Assembly: GCF_922984935.1 (NCBI RefSeq)
Contig: NC_060075.1
Location: 102,601,001 to 102,665,000, forward strand
Direction of reading: 5' to 3'
Origin: Meles meles
Lineage: Eukaryota; Chordata; Mammalia; Carnivora; Mustelidae
DNA: 64,000 nucleotides
Under the pieces are notes generated by a model, which saw only the letters and a list, made by a program, of their open reading frames with translations, did no database searches and was not told where the DNA came from. Positions 11,514 to 23,180 of the stretch are shown piece after piece. A program made the position numbers and the translations under genes. Positions within the stretch are counted from its first letter, which is position 1; every line of letters begins with the position of its first letter.

Positions 11514-12979
11514 TGACAATTTTATGTCAAAATGATTTACCAAGAGTGGCAGAAATATGTTATCTTTATTTTATCCTTTATTCATATCTGTAGTTTTCAA
11601 ATTGCATATAACTGACCTATTTCCCTCATGTCATTAGGTATTTTATGCAGTACTCCCTTTGCTCAGCAACAATTGTGTCACTGAAGTCCTCATAACAATC
11701 AAATCTCCAATGGATATGCAGAATAAACTTTAAAAGATCATTGAAATGATGCAATGTATTCAAACATCCTCACGCAAATTGGCAAGGGAGTGTTAGTGTG
11801 AAGAGAAATCATATATGGCTTGCCAAAGAACTAGTATAAAAACTTACTAAAAAAGAAAATTGCTGTGTGAGCCAGATAACTCTATATTATTCATTTCCTT
11901 TATTCCTTCCAAAGCCTTTTTTCCTCCCTTCAGATGAGTACATAGATAAAAGGCCTTAAAAGTATGAATATGAGGAAAGAAATATAAAATCATAATTATG
12001 AGAGGAGATTAATGTTCTAAATTCCACATATCATGAACCTTTGCAACCTCAGAGACCTCTAAAAAATCAATACAATAGTGCTTTTATGGCTAAGAATTCA
12101 CCATGCTAGCTCCCTGAATAAACCTTTTAGTGATTTTAAAATGAATTCCAGAAAGTGTAATATGTCAAAATAATTGAAAATAATTTGAAATAATTAATTG
12201 TCCTTAATGAGTATCTCTTCACTCAACAGGGCGATTATGTGCCATGAAACAGCATATTTCAAATATGGCATCAAGTTCATCAGGATCAGAGTATGGACTA
12301 TCAGGTGTCCTTCTGGTGGCTTATATACCGAAAATAGAGTCAGTACAGCCTACTTTGGAGTGAGACTTTTGTAAAAGTGGACAAAACAATGAACAAAGAT
12401 TATTAAAGAGAGAGAATAAGGAGTACAGTGGCACTGGGCTTGGAAGGGGGAAAAGAAAACAGAATATAGAATTGTTGAGAATAAATTCTCAATGTGGAAA
12501 GGGTTAGAAAAATTAGCACATAGTTCCTGATTCTGAGTGTGGGTGGAAAAGATGGGATTTAGGTAAGTGGTTAAGAGGGAAAGATAAATTCTTAATCAAA
12601 ACACAATCAATAGTACAAAGAAATATTTGAGAGGAGAGACTGAGAAAAGCCAGAATATATTAAACACACACACACACACCCCCAACAACCTAGCCTTTGA
12701 AATAAATAAGTAACTATAAAGAGCATGATCTCCTGCAAAGGATACACTGTTCTTCATGGGGGGCCATGAAAGAACAATTGTTTAAAATGTTGAAGGATTA
12801 GTCTGCCAAAGCACAAGTACCCAAAATAATGCAAATGATAAGTGTTTTTCTCAATGAATTTTTACAAGGTAAATAAACACATGTAACCAGAAAAAGGGGT
12901 AGAAATTAGCAGCATCCCAGAAGGTCTCATACCTCCTTTCCGTCACTACTTGCCCACCACTTCCCATTACATATTTTCA
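11514..12979. other. no gene; unassigned
   Basis: AT-rich, with a short (CA)n run at 12663-12679. No frame, splice pair or RNA structure that I can support. Confidence 0.4.
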
Positions 12980-14095
12980 TGAATCAGACTACCGACTTTT
13001 AAGTTTTACACAAACATAAGAACACAGTGTAAGGACTCTAGATGTGTGACTGGAATCTTTCGCTCACCGTGATGTTTGTGAGATTTATTCATTTTTTCTC
13101 CTACCATGCTAGACTGGATATTCTTGTTGATCTACCTTAAGCATATTCGACATTTTAGCCATTCTATGTGTTGCACATTTGATTTTTTAATCCCATTTTT
13201 CAGCCAAATAAACAGAGCAGTTGCAAACACTTGTACATTTTTTGAAGCCGTTCTGTTAGGTATGACCTAAGATAGATATGTGCTTCTTTAGTAGAAATTG
13301 TCAAGCATTTTTCCAAAGGGTTTGTGCCATTTTACACTATCAGCAGTATATAAGAGTTTCAGTTGCTTCACCAGCCAATTCACGGTGTTGCCAGTGTCCT
13401 CCATTTAGCCATTCCAATGGGTGTGTGGTGATATCCCCATGTCATTTTTAATTAGTCCCTCTATGTCCAGTGAGCTGATCACATTTCAAATATTATTGAT
13501 TATTTGCTTACCCTTTTTTGCCAAGGGAATCCTCAAATTGTTTCGCTCTTTGGTTTCTTGGATTTTCTTTCATTCTCTGATTTGTAGTTTTCGTATAAAC
13601 TTGCAAAGTCCTTTCTTTGAATGTGTACTTAATAACAGTGAACAGGAAGACTTATGAATTTTGATTTGCCTATTTTTTCTGTAATATTTTGAGTCTTTTT
13701 GAAACTGTTCCACATCTGAACACAAGGAAAACAAATGCCTATTTTTTTGATTGTTTTCTTGCTTTATTTTCATGTTTATATCTAAGAAATTGATATCTTA
13801 GAATATATCATTAAGAAATTGATGTATATCACATTAAATAAGAAATATTCATTTTCTCCCATGTGAATATAGAGTTGATCCAAAGGTATTTAATGAAATG
13901 TCATGTTTTGTTTTGTTTTGTTTTGTTTTCCACAGCAACTCAGTATTATCCTTGTCATAAATTAGGTAACCACATACACGGGGTCCTATTTCTGCTCTCT
14001 ATATTCTGTTTAATTAGTTTATTCATCTGTCTCTGCACCAATGTTCTCCTAATAAATGTACCTTTGTAATTATATATTGTCTTAAGTAGTAAAAC
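12980..14095 (-). mobile_element. old LINE-1 ORF2 portion, antisense
   Basis: Antisense ORF2 in the correct order: 'gccattccaatgggtgtgtgg' near 13407, the complement of the C-terminal region near 13300, and further upstream ORF2 at 13850-14090 ('ctgtctctgcaccaatgttct'). Strongly diverged, with indels. A (TTTTG)n run lies at 13904-13929. Confidence 0.7.
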
Positions 14096-14545
14096 ACAAA
14101 TAATAATTAAATGAGTCGAGTCATCAATGGATAAAAAAATCAGTGAATAAAAGTTTGAGGAGTAGGAGACTATAGCTCCAAAGTATTTCCCCCAAAAGAT
14201 AATTAGGACTTACAAGGGGAAAAAGCAATGGTATCTTTAAAATTGAGAAACTATGAAGACATCTCCTTAACAAAATGACAAAAGTTCACATTACCAGTGG
14301 CTGCACAAAGCAACCTTCTGTAACTTCCAGTATAGTCATAGAAAAAACTATTTCTGCCCCAAATCCATTACCTGGGATTAATGATGAGAAAATATCACAC
14401 ACACTGAGTGGAGAGGAAGTCTGCAAATAACTAGCCTATACTCCAAAAATGCCCATATCACCAAAGACAAACAAATCCATGGAACTGTTCCAGATTAAAA
14501 GCAACACATAATCCAAGGTTTTCTTTTGTTAAGAAGAACATACAT
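14096..14545 (+). mobile_element. probable L1ME-type 3' UTR, sense
   Basis: The run of motifs (…CCCAAAAGATAATTAGGAC…, 'aaaatgcccatatcaccaaa', 'ggaactgttccagattaaaa') follows the long 3' UTR of old L1M elements as I remember it. The last part is missing, cut off by the Tigger element. Confidence 0.45.
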
Positions 14546-15170
14546 GTATACCTTCAAGATACTGCAGTTCTGGCTCCAGACAACTGCAATAAAGCAAATA
14601 TCGCAATAAAGTGAGTCAAATAACTTTTTTTTGTTTCCCAGTTCACATAAAAATTATATTTACATTATAGTGTTGTCTATGAAGTGTGCAGTAGCATTAT
14701 GTCTAAAAAATAGCTATTTTTTAAAAGATTTTATTTGTTTATTTGACAGACAGAGATCACAAGTAAGCAGAGAGGCAGGCAGAAGGGAAGGGGAAGCAGG
14801 CTCCCTGCCTAGCAGGGAGCCTGATGTGGGGCTCGATCCCAGGACCCTGGGATCATGACCTGAGCCAAAGGCAGAGGCTTAACCCGCTGAGCCACCCAGG
14901 CGCCCCCAAAATAGCTATTTTTAAATAAAAACATACTTTATTCCTAAGAAATGTTAACCATCATCTGAACTTTCAGAAAGTCATAATTACTGGTTATAGA
15001 TCAATGTAACAATAATAATGAGGAAGTTTGAAATATTGTGAAAATTAACAAAATATCACTCAGAGATGTAAAGTGAGCAAAAGCCAATGTCGGAAAAGTG
15101 CTTCTGATAGATTTGCTTGATGCAGGGTTGCCGTAAATCTTTAAACAGAGTGATATAAAATGATGTAATG
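14546..15170 (-). mobile_element. Tigger-type DNA transposon, internally deleted
   Basis: The left end (14548-14625) is the terminal inverted repeat region with the AATAAAGC…ATCGCAATAAAG phrases typical of TcMar-Tigger. After a SINE interruption, 15000-15150 is the complement of the opposite end ('gcttgatgcagggttgccgt' at 15117). The transposase region is missing, so this is a non-autonomous deletion derivative. Human and carnivore Tigger1 copies are fixed and long inactive. The remaining element is about 440 bp once the SINE is removed. Confidence 0.75.
14722..14907 (-). mobile_element. SINEC, antisense, inside Tigger
   Basis: Full antisense copy with an exact 15-bp TSD AAAATAGCTATTTTT (14707-14721 and 14908-14922). 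The perfect TSD indicates a fairly recent insertion. The copy has the AAGTAAGCAGAGAGGCAGG box of the younger subfamily. Confidence 0.97.
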
Positions 15171-16130
15171 CCTACAGTAGGAAAATGGAGAGCCTCAGTT
15201 TAAGATGGGGGCATAAGAAGATTCCAAAGACACTTCTTCGCATGAACACAGCAAACTTACAGCTACATGTGGAATAAAGACTAGATGAATAGCACTTCCA
15301 AAGGTTGGGACTCTGTCTGTGGATCAAAACTCTGGCAGGCACCATTTTTCCAACATCATTCTACCCTGCTACTGCTGGCACTAATGAGCACCATTTTGGC
15401 AAATGGTGTGACCTGCTAATGCAGTTGGGTGTGTCCCCATCCCCCACACTACAGTCACACTATAGCCGTCTAAGAATATTCTACCTGGGAAGGTTATCAT
15501 TCAGAAAAGAGGAGATGAAGAGCTTTCCAGACAAGCAAAAGCTAAGAGAACTCATCAGCACTAAAACGGCCTTACAAGAAACATTAAAGGGGCTTTTTAA
15601 GCTAAACATAATTGGCACTAATAAAAGATTTTTTTGAAAAATTAAAATATAAAAATCTCACTGGAAAAGGTGAATGTATAGTAAAAGTAGTCTATTATTT
15701 ACTTACCATTATAAGTAAATAAATGATAAATATCATTTTATAAATGATAAGTAGTCTTATCATTTATAAAACTAGTACGAAGGTCAAAAGACAAAAGCAG
15801 TGAAGTTAACTAAAACTATGATAATTCATTAAGGGCACATGAAATAAAGAGATGTAAAATGTGACAATGAACACATGAAATGTGGGAGCAACACTGAAAG
15901 TGTAGTTTTGGTATGTATCAAATTTAAATTGCTATCAACTTTAAAATAACCATTTTATGCATAGAATAACATATGTGAAACTCCCAGTAACCACAAAGCA
16001 AGAACTCACAGTAATTTTACAAAAGAAAATGAGGAAGGAATTTGAACATGCACTAAAGAAAGTTATAAACCATCAAAGAAAGTTATATCTTTAAAAAGAA
16101 AAAAAAACAGAAAGGAACTACAAAACATTC

Positions 16131-16544
16131 TAAAGACAACTATCATATGATCTCCCTGATATGAGGACATGGAGAAACAACATGGGGGTTAGGAGGATAG
16201 GAGAAGAATAAATGAAACAAGATGGGATTGGGAGGGAGACAAACCATAAATGACTCTTAATCTCACAAAACAAACTGGAGGTTGCTGGGGGGAGGTGGGA
16301 TTGGGAGAGGGGGAGGGGGCTATGGACACTGGGGAGGTGAGGCGAACCATAAGAGACTATGGACTCTGAAAAACAACCTGAGGGTTTTGAAAGGTCAGGG
16401 GTGGGAGGTTGGGGGAACAGGTGGTGGGTAATAGGGAGGGCACGTTTTGCATGGAGCACTGGGTGTTGTGCAAAAACAATGAATACTGTTATGCTGAAAA
16501 AAATAAATAAAATGGGAAAAAAATGTAAAAAAAAAAAACAATTA
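16131..16544 (+). mobile_element. young LINE-1 3' end, sense, 5'-truncated
   Basis: Nearly the same sequence as the 3' UTR of the L1 at 20937-21323: starts AAAGACAACTATCATATGAT, has the G-rich tract GGGAGGTGGGATTGGGAGAG, and ends GCTGAAAAAAATAAATAAAATGG plus poly-A. It is only about 410 bp long. The minus-strand ORF across it is a composition shadow. Confidence 0.95.
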
Positions 16545-16626
16545 ACAAAATGTCAGCAAATACATACCTACCAATAAATATTAAAATGTAAAAGGACTAG
16601 AGTATCCAATCAAAAGAAATACAGTG

Positions 16627-16832
16627 GGGGTGCCTGGGTGGCTCAGTGGGTTAAAGCTTCTGCCTTCTGCTCAGGTCATGATCCCAGGGTCCTGGGATTG
16701 AGCCCCACATCAGGCTCTCTGCTCAGCAGGGATCCTGCCTCCCCCTCTCTCTCTGCCAGTCTCTCTGCCTACTTGTGATCTCTCTCTCTGTCACATAAAT
16801 AAATAAAATCTTAGAAAAAAGAAGAAGAAGAA
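16627..16832 (+). mobile_element. SINEC, sense
   Basis: Head GGGGTGCCTGGGTGGCTCAG, tail AAATAAATAAAATC followed by a (GAA)n run. TSD AAAGAAATACAGTG (16613-16626) versus AAGAAATGTAGTG (16833-16845). It splits the endonuclease part of the old L1. Confidence 0.93.
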
Positions 16833-17210
16833 GAAGAAATGTAGTGGCTAAATGGATAAAACCGCAAGACTCATCTATATTATGCATAAAAGAGACCCAC
16901 ATCAGAAGTAAGGACACACACATATGTAAGTGAAGGGATGGAAAAACATATTCCGTGTAAATAACCTTATACCTGTCAGAATGGCTACCATCAATCAAAA
17001 AGATAAAAAATAGCAAGTGTTGGTGAGGACGTGGAGAAAAAGGAACTGCTAGTGGGAATGTAAATTGGTACAGCCACTACAAAGCACTATGAAGGTTCTC
17101 CCAAAATTAAAAAGTAGAACCATATGATCCAGCAATCCCCCTTTTGAGTATTTATCCAAGGAAAGCAAAAACACAAATTCAAAAGATATAAGCACCTCTA
17201 TGTTCATGAC

Positions 17211-17268
17211 AGCATTATTTATAATTTATATTATATATTTTATAATATATATTATATATTATTTATAA
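17211..17268. repeat. AT-rich palindromic run
   Basis: TTATAATATATATTATATATT-like low-complexity run in the old L1. It can fold on itself and probably arose from an (AT)n expansion. Confidence 0.85.
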
Positions 17269-18150
17269 TAGCCAAGATATGAAAAAAACCCAATTGTCCA
17301 TCCACAAATGAATGGATAAAAAGATGTGGTATATATATACAATGGAATATTACTCAGACACTAAAGAATGAGATCTCACCATTTGCAAAATCATGAAGTG
17401 TCATGAGGGTATCCTGCTAAGTAAAATAAGTCAGACAGAAAGAAATATACCACGTAATTTTATTTGTAAGTGGAATCTAAAGAAACAAAACAAAATGAAA
17501 TCCAGCCTCAGAGATACAGAGAACAGACAGAGAACAGAGTGGTGGATGCTGGAGCAGGGATAGGGGGCCAAAGTGGGGAAAGGGGATTCAGAGGTACAAA
17601 CTTCCAGGTATAAAGTAAATAAATCATGGGGATGTAATGTACAGCATAGGGAATGCAATGAGTAATACTGTATCAGTTTTATATGATGACAGATAATAAC
17701 CAGCTTTATTGTGGTGATCAGTTCACAATGTATACAAATGTTAAATCATTCTGCTGTACATAAAACACTAATATAACAAGGTATACCATAATTTAATAGA
17801 AAAGAAAGCATGATAGGAAATTGGAGAAATATGAATGAGGATGTCATGTTTGAAAATAACACTGAGTAAGCATTAACTTCGTGATTTTGCTAATCTAGCT
17901 ATGGGTGTTTATGAGAATGTGGCTTTTATACAATGTACTGAGGTTTTTAGTTTATAAAGAGGCACCATGTCTTCAAGATACTCTTAAATTACTAAAAACC
18001 AAAATATCAGTACATAGCATGGGAAAAGGTATCAAACAACTAAGTTGTTGACATTTGGGGAATTTGGGTGAAAGTTTGAGGAATTCTTTGTCCTATACTA
18101 GCAAATGTTCAATAAGTCTGAATTTATATCAAAATAAAAAATGAAAAAAT

Positions 18151-18721
18151 TTCTATTTCATTATCATTTTTCTGATATTCAGATACCCAGTGTTCCCATG
18201 ATCACCAAGGAGTCAGTCAAGACATGATCAATATAGTCCATATAATTAGTCTTTGAACCTGTATGATTTTATATTTTTAAGAACTAAGCCTTTAATTTAT
18301 TTAACATGAAGTGGGACTGTGGAGGTTTTCAGAGTTTTATATTTTTATTGCTGTCTCAAAGAGACTGTAGGCAGGATTTGAGATAGAAAACAGAGCAAGA
18401 GACGGAGACAGCCAAGTAGTTTCAGTAAATCTGTTCTCTACAAAATAACACCTGCCAACCTGTAAGAAGATTTGGGATATCAATTTAGGCTCAGACACTA
18501 ATAGATACTTATGAATGATTTATAGGCAAATAACTTTTCATATTTGTTAATTGTGTATCAGACAAGGTTATTAGACTCATCAAATTCTAAAACACCTTCA
18601 CTTTTTTAAGAACTATTTTTCACATGAGAATAGAAAAGGCAAAAAAAAATGACAGAGACTTTGAGACTGGTCAGCATTTAATGCTCTTTCTCAACTCTGA
18701 GAAAGTTAATAGAAAGGTTTT
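18151..18721. other. no gene seen
   Basis: Unassigned. Contains no open frame of note. Confidence 0.4.
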
Positions 18722-18764
18722 AGAAAAATGGCAGTTTTATTTTGTTTAAGATTTATTTATTTGA

Positions 18765-18921
18765 TCTTTCTTTTATTAATGTGTTCTATCACATTGATTG
18801 ATTTGCGGATGTTGAACCAACCCTGCAGCCCTGGAATAAATCCCACTTGATCGTGGTGAATAATCCTTTTAATGTACTGTTGAATCCTATTGGCTAGTAT
18901 TTTGGCGAGAATTTTTGCGTC
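18765..18921 (-). mobile_element. inverted 5' segment of the L1
   Basis: Read on the minus strand this encodes the ORF2 reverse-transcriptase stretch with DQVGFIPGLQGWFN and ends at HINKRKIK. In ORF2 this comes immediately before HMILSIDAEKAFDK, which is where the sense limb starts (18923). Almost nothing was lost at the junction. The geometry, with the inner end being the more 5' sequence, is what twin priming predicts. Confidence 0.93.
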
Positions 18922-18922
18922 G

Positions 18923-20964
18923 AACCATATGATACTCTCAATAGATGCTGAAAAAGCATTTGACAAAGTACAGCATCCCTTCCTGATCAAAACTCTTCAA
19001 AGTGTAGGGATAGAGGGCACATACCTCAATATTATCAAAGCCATCTATGAAAAACCCACCGCAAATATCATTCTCAATGGAGAAAAACTGAAAGCTTTCC
19101 CATTAAGGTCAGGAACACGGCAGGGATGTCCATTATCACCACTGCTATTCAACATAGTATTAGAAGTCCTAGCCTCAGCAATCAGACAACAAAAAGAAAT
19201 TAAAGGCATCCAAATTGGTAAAGAAGAAGTCAAACTTCACTCTTCGCAGATGATATGATACTATATGTGGAAAACCCAAAAGACTCCACTCCAAAACTGC
19301 TAGAACTTGTACAGGAATTCAGTCAAGTGTCAGGATATAAAATCAATGCACAGAAATCAGTTGCATTTCTGTACACCAACAACAAGACTGAAGAAAGAGA
19401 AATTAAGGAGTCAATCCCATTCACAATTGTACCCAAAACTATAAGATACCTAGGAATAAACCTAACCAAAGAGACTAAGAATCTATACACAGAAAATTAT
19501 AAAGTACTCATGAAAGAAATTGAGGAAGACACAAAAAAATGGAAAAATGTTCCATGCTCCTGGATTGGAAGAATAAATATTGTGAAAATGTCTATGCTAC
19601 CTAAAGCAATCTACACATTTAATGCAATCCCTATCAAAATACCATCCATTTTTTTCAAAGAAATGGAACAAATAATCCTAAAATTTATATGGAACCAGAA
19701 AAGACCTCGAATAGCCAAAGGAATATTGAAGAACAAAGCCAAAGTTGGTGGCATCACAATTCCGGACTTCAAGCTCTATTACAAAGCTGTCATCATCAAG
19801 ACAGCATGGTACTGGCACAAAAACAGACACATAGATCAGTGGAACAGAATAGAGAGCCCAGAAATCGACCCTCAACTCTATGGTCAACGAATCTTCGACA
19901 AAGCAGGAAAGAATGTCCAATGGAAAAAAGACAGCCTCTTCAATAAATGGTGCTGGGAAAATTGGACAGCCACATGCAGAAAAATGAAATTGGACCACTT
20001 CCTTACACCACACACGAAAATAGACTCCAAATGGATGAAGGACCTCAATGTGAGAAAGGAATCCATCAAAATCCTTGAGGAGAATGCAGGCAGCAACCTC
20101 TTCGACCTCAGCCGCAGCAACATCTTCCTAGGAACAACGGCAAAGGCAAGGGAAGCAAGGGCAAAAATGAACTATTGGGATTTCATCAAGATCAAAAGCT
20201 TTTGCACAGCAAAGGAAACAGTTCACAAAACCAAAAGACAGCTGACAGAATGGGAGAAGATATTTGCAAACGACATATCAGATAAAGGGCTAGTATCCAA
20301 AATCTATAAGGAACTTAGCAAACTCAACACCCAAAGAACAAACAATCCAATCAAGAAATGGGCAGAGGACATGAACAGACATTTCTGCAAAGAAGACATC
20401 CAGATGGCCAACAGACACATGAAAAAGTGCTCCACGTCACTCGGCATCAGGGAAATACAAATCAAAACCACAATGAGATATCACCTCACACCAGTCAGAA
20501 TGGCTAAAATGAACAAGTCAGGAAATGACAGATGCTGGAGAGGATGTGGAGAAAGGGGAACCCTCCTCCACTGTTGGTGGGAATGCAAGCTGGTGCAACC
20601 ACTCTGGAAAACAGCATGGAGGTTCCTCAAAATGTTGAAAATAGAACTACCCTATGACCCAGCAATTGCACTACTGGGTATTTACCCTAAAGATACAAAC
20701 ATAGTGATCCGAAGGGGCACGTGTACCCGAATGTTTATAGCAGCAATGTCTACAATAGCCAGACTATGGAAAGAACCTAGATGTCCATCAACAGATGAAT
20801 GGATCAAGAAGATGTGGTATATATACACAATGGAATACTATGCAGCCATCAAAAGAAATGAAATCTTGCCATTTGCGACGACGTGGATGGAACTAGAGTG
20901 TATCATGCTTAGTGAAATAAGTCAATCGGAGAAAGACAACTATCATATGATCTCCCCGATATGA
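18923..20964 (+). pseudogene. LINE-1 ORF2p, C-terminal half, one frameshift
   Basis: ORF2p nicks target DNA and copies L1 RNA at the nick. This copy starts at HMILSIDAEKAFDK in the palm of the reverse transcriptase. A single-base deletion near 19236 shifts the frame just before the catalytic FADD motif (19243-19254, in the second frame). From there 569 codons stay open to a stop at 20962-20964. The C-terminal zinc-knuckle-like motif is kept as CWRGCGERGTLLHCWWEC (C-x3-C-x7-H-x4-C). The endonuclease domain and the first part of the polymerase are missing, so no active protein can be made. The stop-free length shows a young age. Confidence 0.95.
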
Positions 20965-21512
20965 GGACATGGAGAAGCAACATGGGGGGTTAGGGGGATA
21001 GGAGAAGAATAAATGAAACAAGATGGGATTGGGAGGGAGACAAACCATAAATGACTCTTAATCTCACAAAACAAACTGGGGGTTGCTGGGGGGAGGTGGG
21101 ATTGGGAGAGGGGGAGCGGGCTATGGACATTGGGGAGGGGAGGTGAGCCATAAGAGACTATGGACTCTGAAAAACAACCTGAGGGTTTTGAAGGGTCAGG
21201 GGTGGGAGGTTGGGGGAACAGGTGGTGGGTAATGGGGAGGGCACGTTTTGCATGGAGCAATGGGTGTTGTGCAAAAAGAATGAATACTGTTACGCTGAAA
21301 AAATAAATAAAATGGAAAAAAAAAAGATTTCTTTATTTGAAAAAAAAATATTTATTTATTTGTTGTAGAGAGGGGGTTCTGAGGGAGAGAATCTTCAAGC
21401 AGACCCCCGCTGAGCACAGTCTGTCATGGGCTAGATTCCACAACCCATGAGATCGTGACTTGAGCTGAAATCAAGAGTCAGACCTTAACCAACTGAGCTA
21501 CCCAGGTGCCCC

Positions 21513-23084
21513 GGAAAGATGGTAGTTTTAAAATTTAAATGACAGTAAGGGTTCAATGTTAACATTGAATATAACATATATTCAATATAATTATAATCAT
21601 TCAATATAATATATATGTATATAACAGTTAAGGTCTGACTCTTGGTTATATATAATGTGTATGTGTGTGTGTGTGTGTATTTTTTTCAGCAGCTAATTAA
21701 TGATATACTTTAAACACATAAAAATACAAGTAAAGGATCTGAGAGAGAAGCCTGGGAGTTTCTCTTTAAAATACTAATAATAACTAATGTCCTGATTTCC
21801 TTGCTTCCAGAAACTCAATGCATGAAATTCTATAGATTTACTTATGCAGTTTTATTTTGTCAATGTTAGAAATCTCTAAAGTGTTAAACTCTGATGATTC
21901 TGTGGTTCATTACAAGAGCCTGAAGATGTCATTGATCATTTAAAGTAATGATGGTAGAAAATAGGAAATTATTTCAAAGAGCATATTGTTCAACATCGTT
22001 TATTTAAATTGTGGTTGAATGGTTTTTCTACTTATATCTAAGTTAATATTGCGAAGATTAATTATCTGAATGTGTCTTTCATGTTTTGTTTTCTTTTGTG
22101 GTCTTCCATATTCAAACAAAATTGTCCTTTGGTTTCATATGAAAAAAATTTTGTGTATAATGAAATTTCAGTGTTGCTGGGAAAATGGTTTAAAATGAGA
22201 ACATTATGTTTTATGAAATTATTCATATTGAAATGCTTCCAATCTAATACTTTTTGATTTATGGCGGAGGTTTATGTTTTCTTCTTTTTAAACTAAATCT
22301 CATCAGTGATAACTGAAACCCAATGGAGGATCAGGATTAGATAAAGGATCTAATGTAAAAAGATAGTCCTACAGAGTATGTTCCAAGGAGGGGGTCTCTG
22401 TTTTGAGATCAGAGTGTCTGCTTTGAGAAGATTTTGTTAAGACTGATATTTTGGAAAGGAAATATCTGTGTGTGGATGATTGCTTAGTTTCCTATAAGGT
22501 GTTCTCTTTTGAATGTAAAAACTAAGTGTGTCAGGAACTGCAAAAGGTCTGAGATTTTATTTAATGTGACAGCTAAAATGTTAGCCTGCCTCAATTTCAT
22601 GGATTCTGGTACAAGATACCAGACTAAGACCCCTCAGTCTTAGACAACAGATTTTATTACCCATAACACCAACCATAGACAGAATACCAGTGTTTTTACA
22701 TGCCGGGAATCTGATCTCCAGTTCTCACAGGGTGATGTGGGAAGGACAGGTGACATCTGCCATAAGCACTTCATTGCAAACAAGAGGGAGCCTAAGCTTA
22801 GGAACCTCGACTCTTTTATAAACATGTCTGACTTTTGTTCTAGAAAGACACTATCTCTATCACTATCTAAATACCCTTAAAAAAGAATACAAACGAAGAC
22901 CGTGCAGGACTCTATAATGTGAGAGTCTTGTGGAGAACTGTCCCTTAACACCGTGATAGTGTAATGACAAAGAATCATATTTAATTAAGGTCACTCTTTT
23001 CTTCAAATTTCTTGTTGAGAAAATTCCTTACACACTCTATTTTCCCCCTTGACTTCTCTTTTTCCCCCTTGATTTCTGAATCAG
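21513..23084. other. no gene; AT-rich with a (TG)n run
   Basis: An AT-rich, partly palindromic stretch at 21540-21660 is followed by (TG)n at 21657-21679. An 18-nt inverted copy of SINE text lies at 21627-21644. The rest is unassigned. Confidence 0.45.
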
Positions 23085-23180
23085 TTTATCTCATTGCTTA
23101 TTATGAAATGGGCTCAGAAAGGCTAAGGTAACACAGGTGTATGAAGCCAGGATGGACGTGATCCCAGTTCTGTTTCGGTG
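23085..23180 (-). mobile_element. MIR-like fragment, antisense
   Basis: The order ATGGGCTCAGAAAGGCTAAGG … CACAGG … GCCAGGATG … CCCAGTTCTG follows antisense MIR core. Short and diverged. Confidence 0.5.

Larger units (their letters stand above)
15300..18150 (+). mobile_element. old LINE-1 (L1M), sense, composite and deleted
   Basis: One old element can be followed through its interruptions. The 15480-15600 interval (…CCAGACAAGCAAAAGCTAAG…) is the L1M region upstream of ORF2. The start of the ORF2 endonuclease domain appears at 16590-16620 and again at 16846-16970. After a jump at about 16975 the text becomes ORF2 C-terminus ('cttatacctgtcagaatggc'). A long 3' UTR continues to about 18140 (…TTTATATCAAAATAAAAAATG). 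The middle of ORF2, including reverse transcriptase, is deleted. A young L1 tail and a SINE are inserted in it. Confidence 0.65.
18765..21323 (+). mobile_element. young LINE-1, 5'-inverted (twin-primed)
   Basis: The L1 is about 2.56 kb. The left 157 bp is an ORF2 segment in reverse orientation; from 18923 the element runs in sense through reverse transcriptase, the C-terminal region, a G-rich 3' UTR (20965-21300) and an A-rich tail. The 17-bp TSD AAGATTTATTTATTTGA (18748-18764) versus AAGATTTCTTTATTTGA (21324-21340) has one mismatch. It landed in the T-rich tail complement of a SINE. The 3' UTR matches the fragments at 16131, 34480 and 34703, so all are from one recently active carnivoran L1 lineage. 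Confidence 0.97.
18739..21512 (-). mobile_element. older SINEC, antisense, split by an L1
   Basis: The tail end of the SINE is at 18739-18764 and the rest at 21341-21512, with 2.56 kb of L1 between. The outer TSD is AGAAAAATGGCAGTTTTA (18722-18739) versus GGAAAGATGGTAGTTTTA (21513-21530), 18 bp with three mismatches. The SINE body has the older AGAGGGGGTTCTGAGGGAG text rather than the AAGTAGGCAGAG box, in agreement with its being the older layer. Confidence 0.85.

Noticed and set aside
15305..15637. 110-codon plus-strand ORF
   Set aside because: Most of it is the L1M region upstream of ORF2 (LRELISTKTALQETLKGLF); not a host gene.
16130..16459. 109-codon minus-strand ORF (also 20943-21260)
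   Set aside because: The two are near-identical translations of the reverse strand of the same L1 3' UTR; explained by the repeat.
17211..17268. Functional hairpin or replication origin
   Set aside because: Pure AT microsatellite inside an old L1; its palindromes follow from composition.
19255..20964. A host gene of 569 codons
   Set aside because: Protein text is LINE-1 ORF2 (CWRGCGERGTLLHCWWEC, PDFKLYYKAVIIKTAWYW), continuous with RT upstream and an L1 3' UTR downstream.
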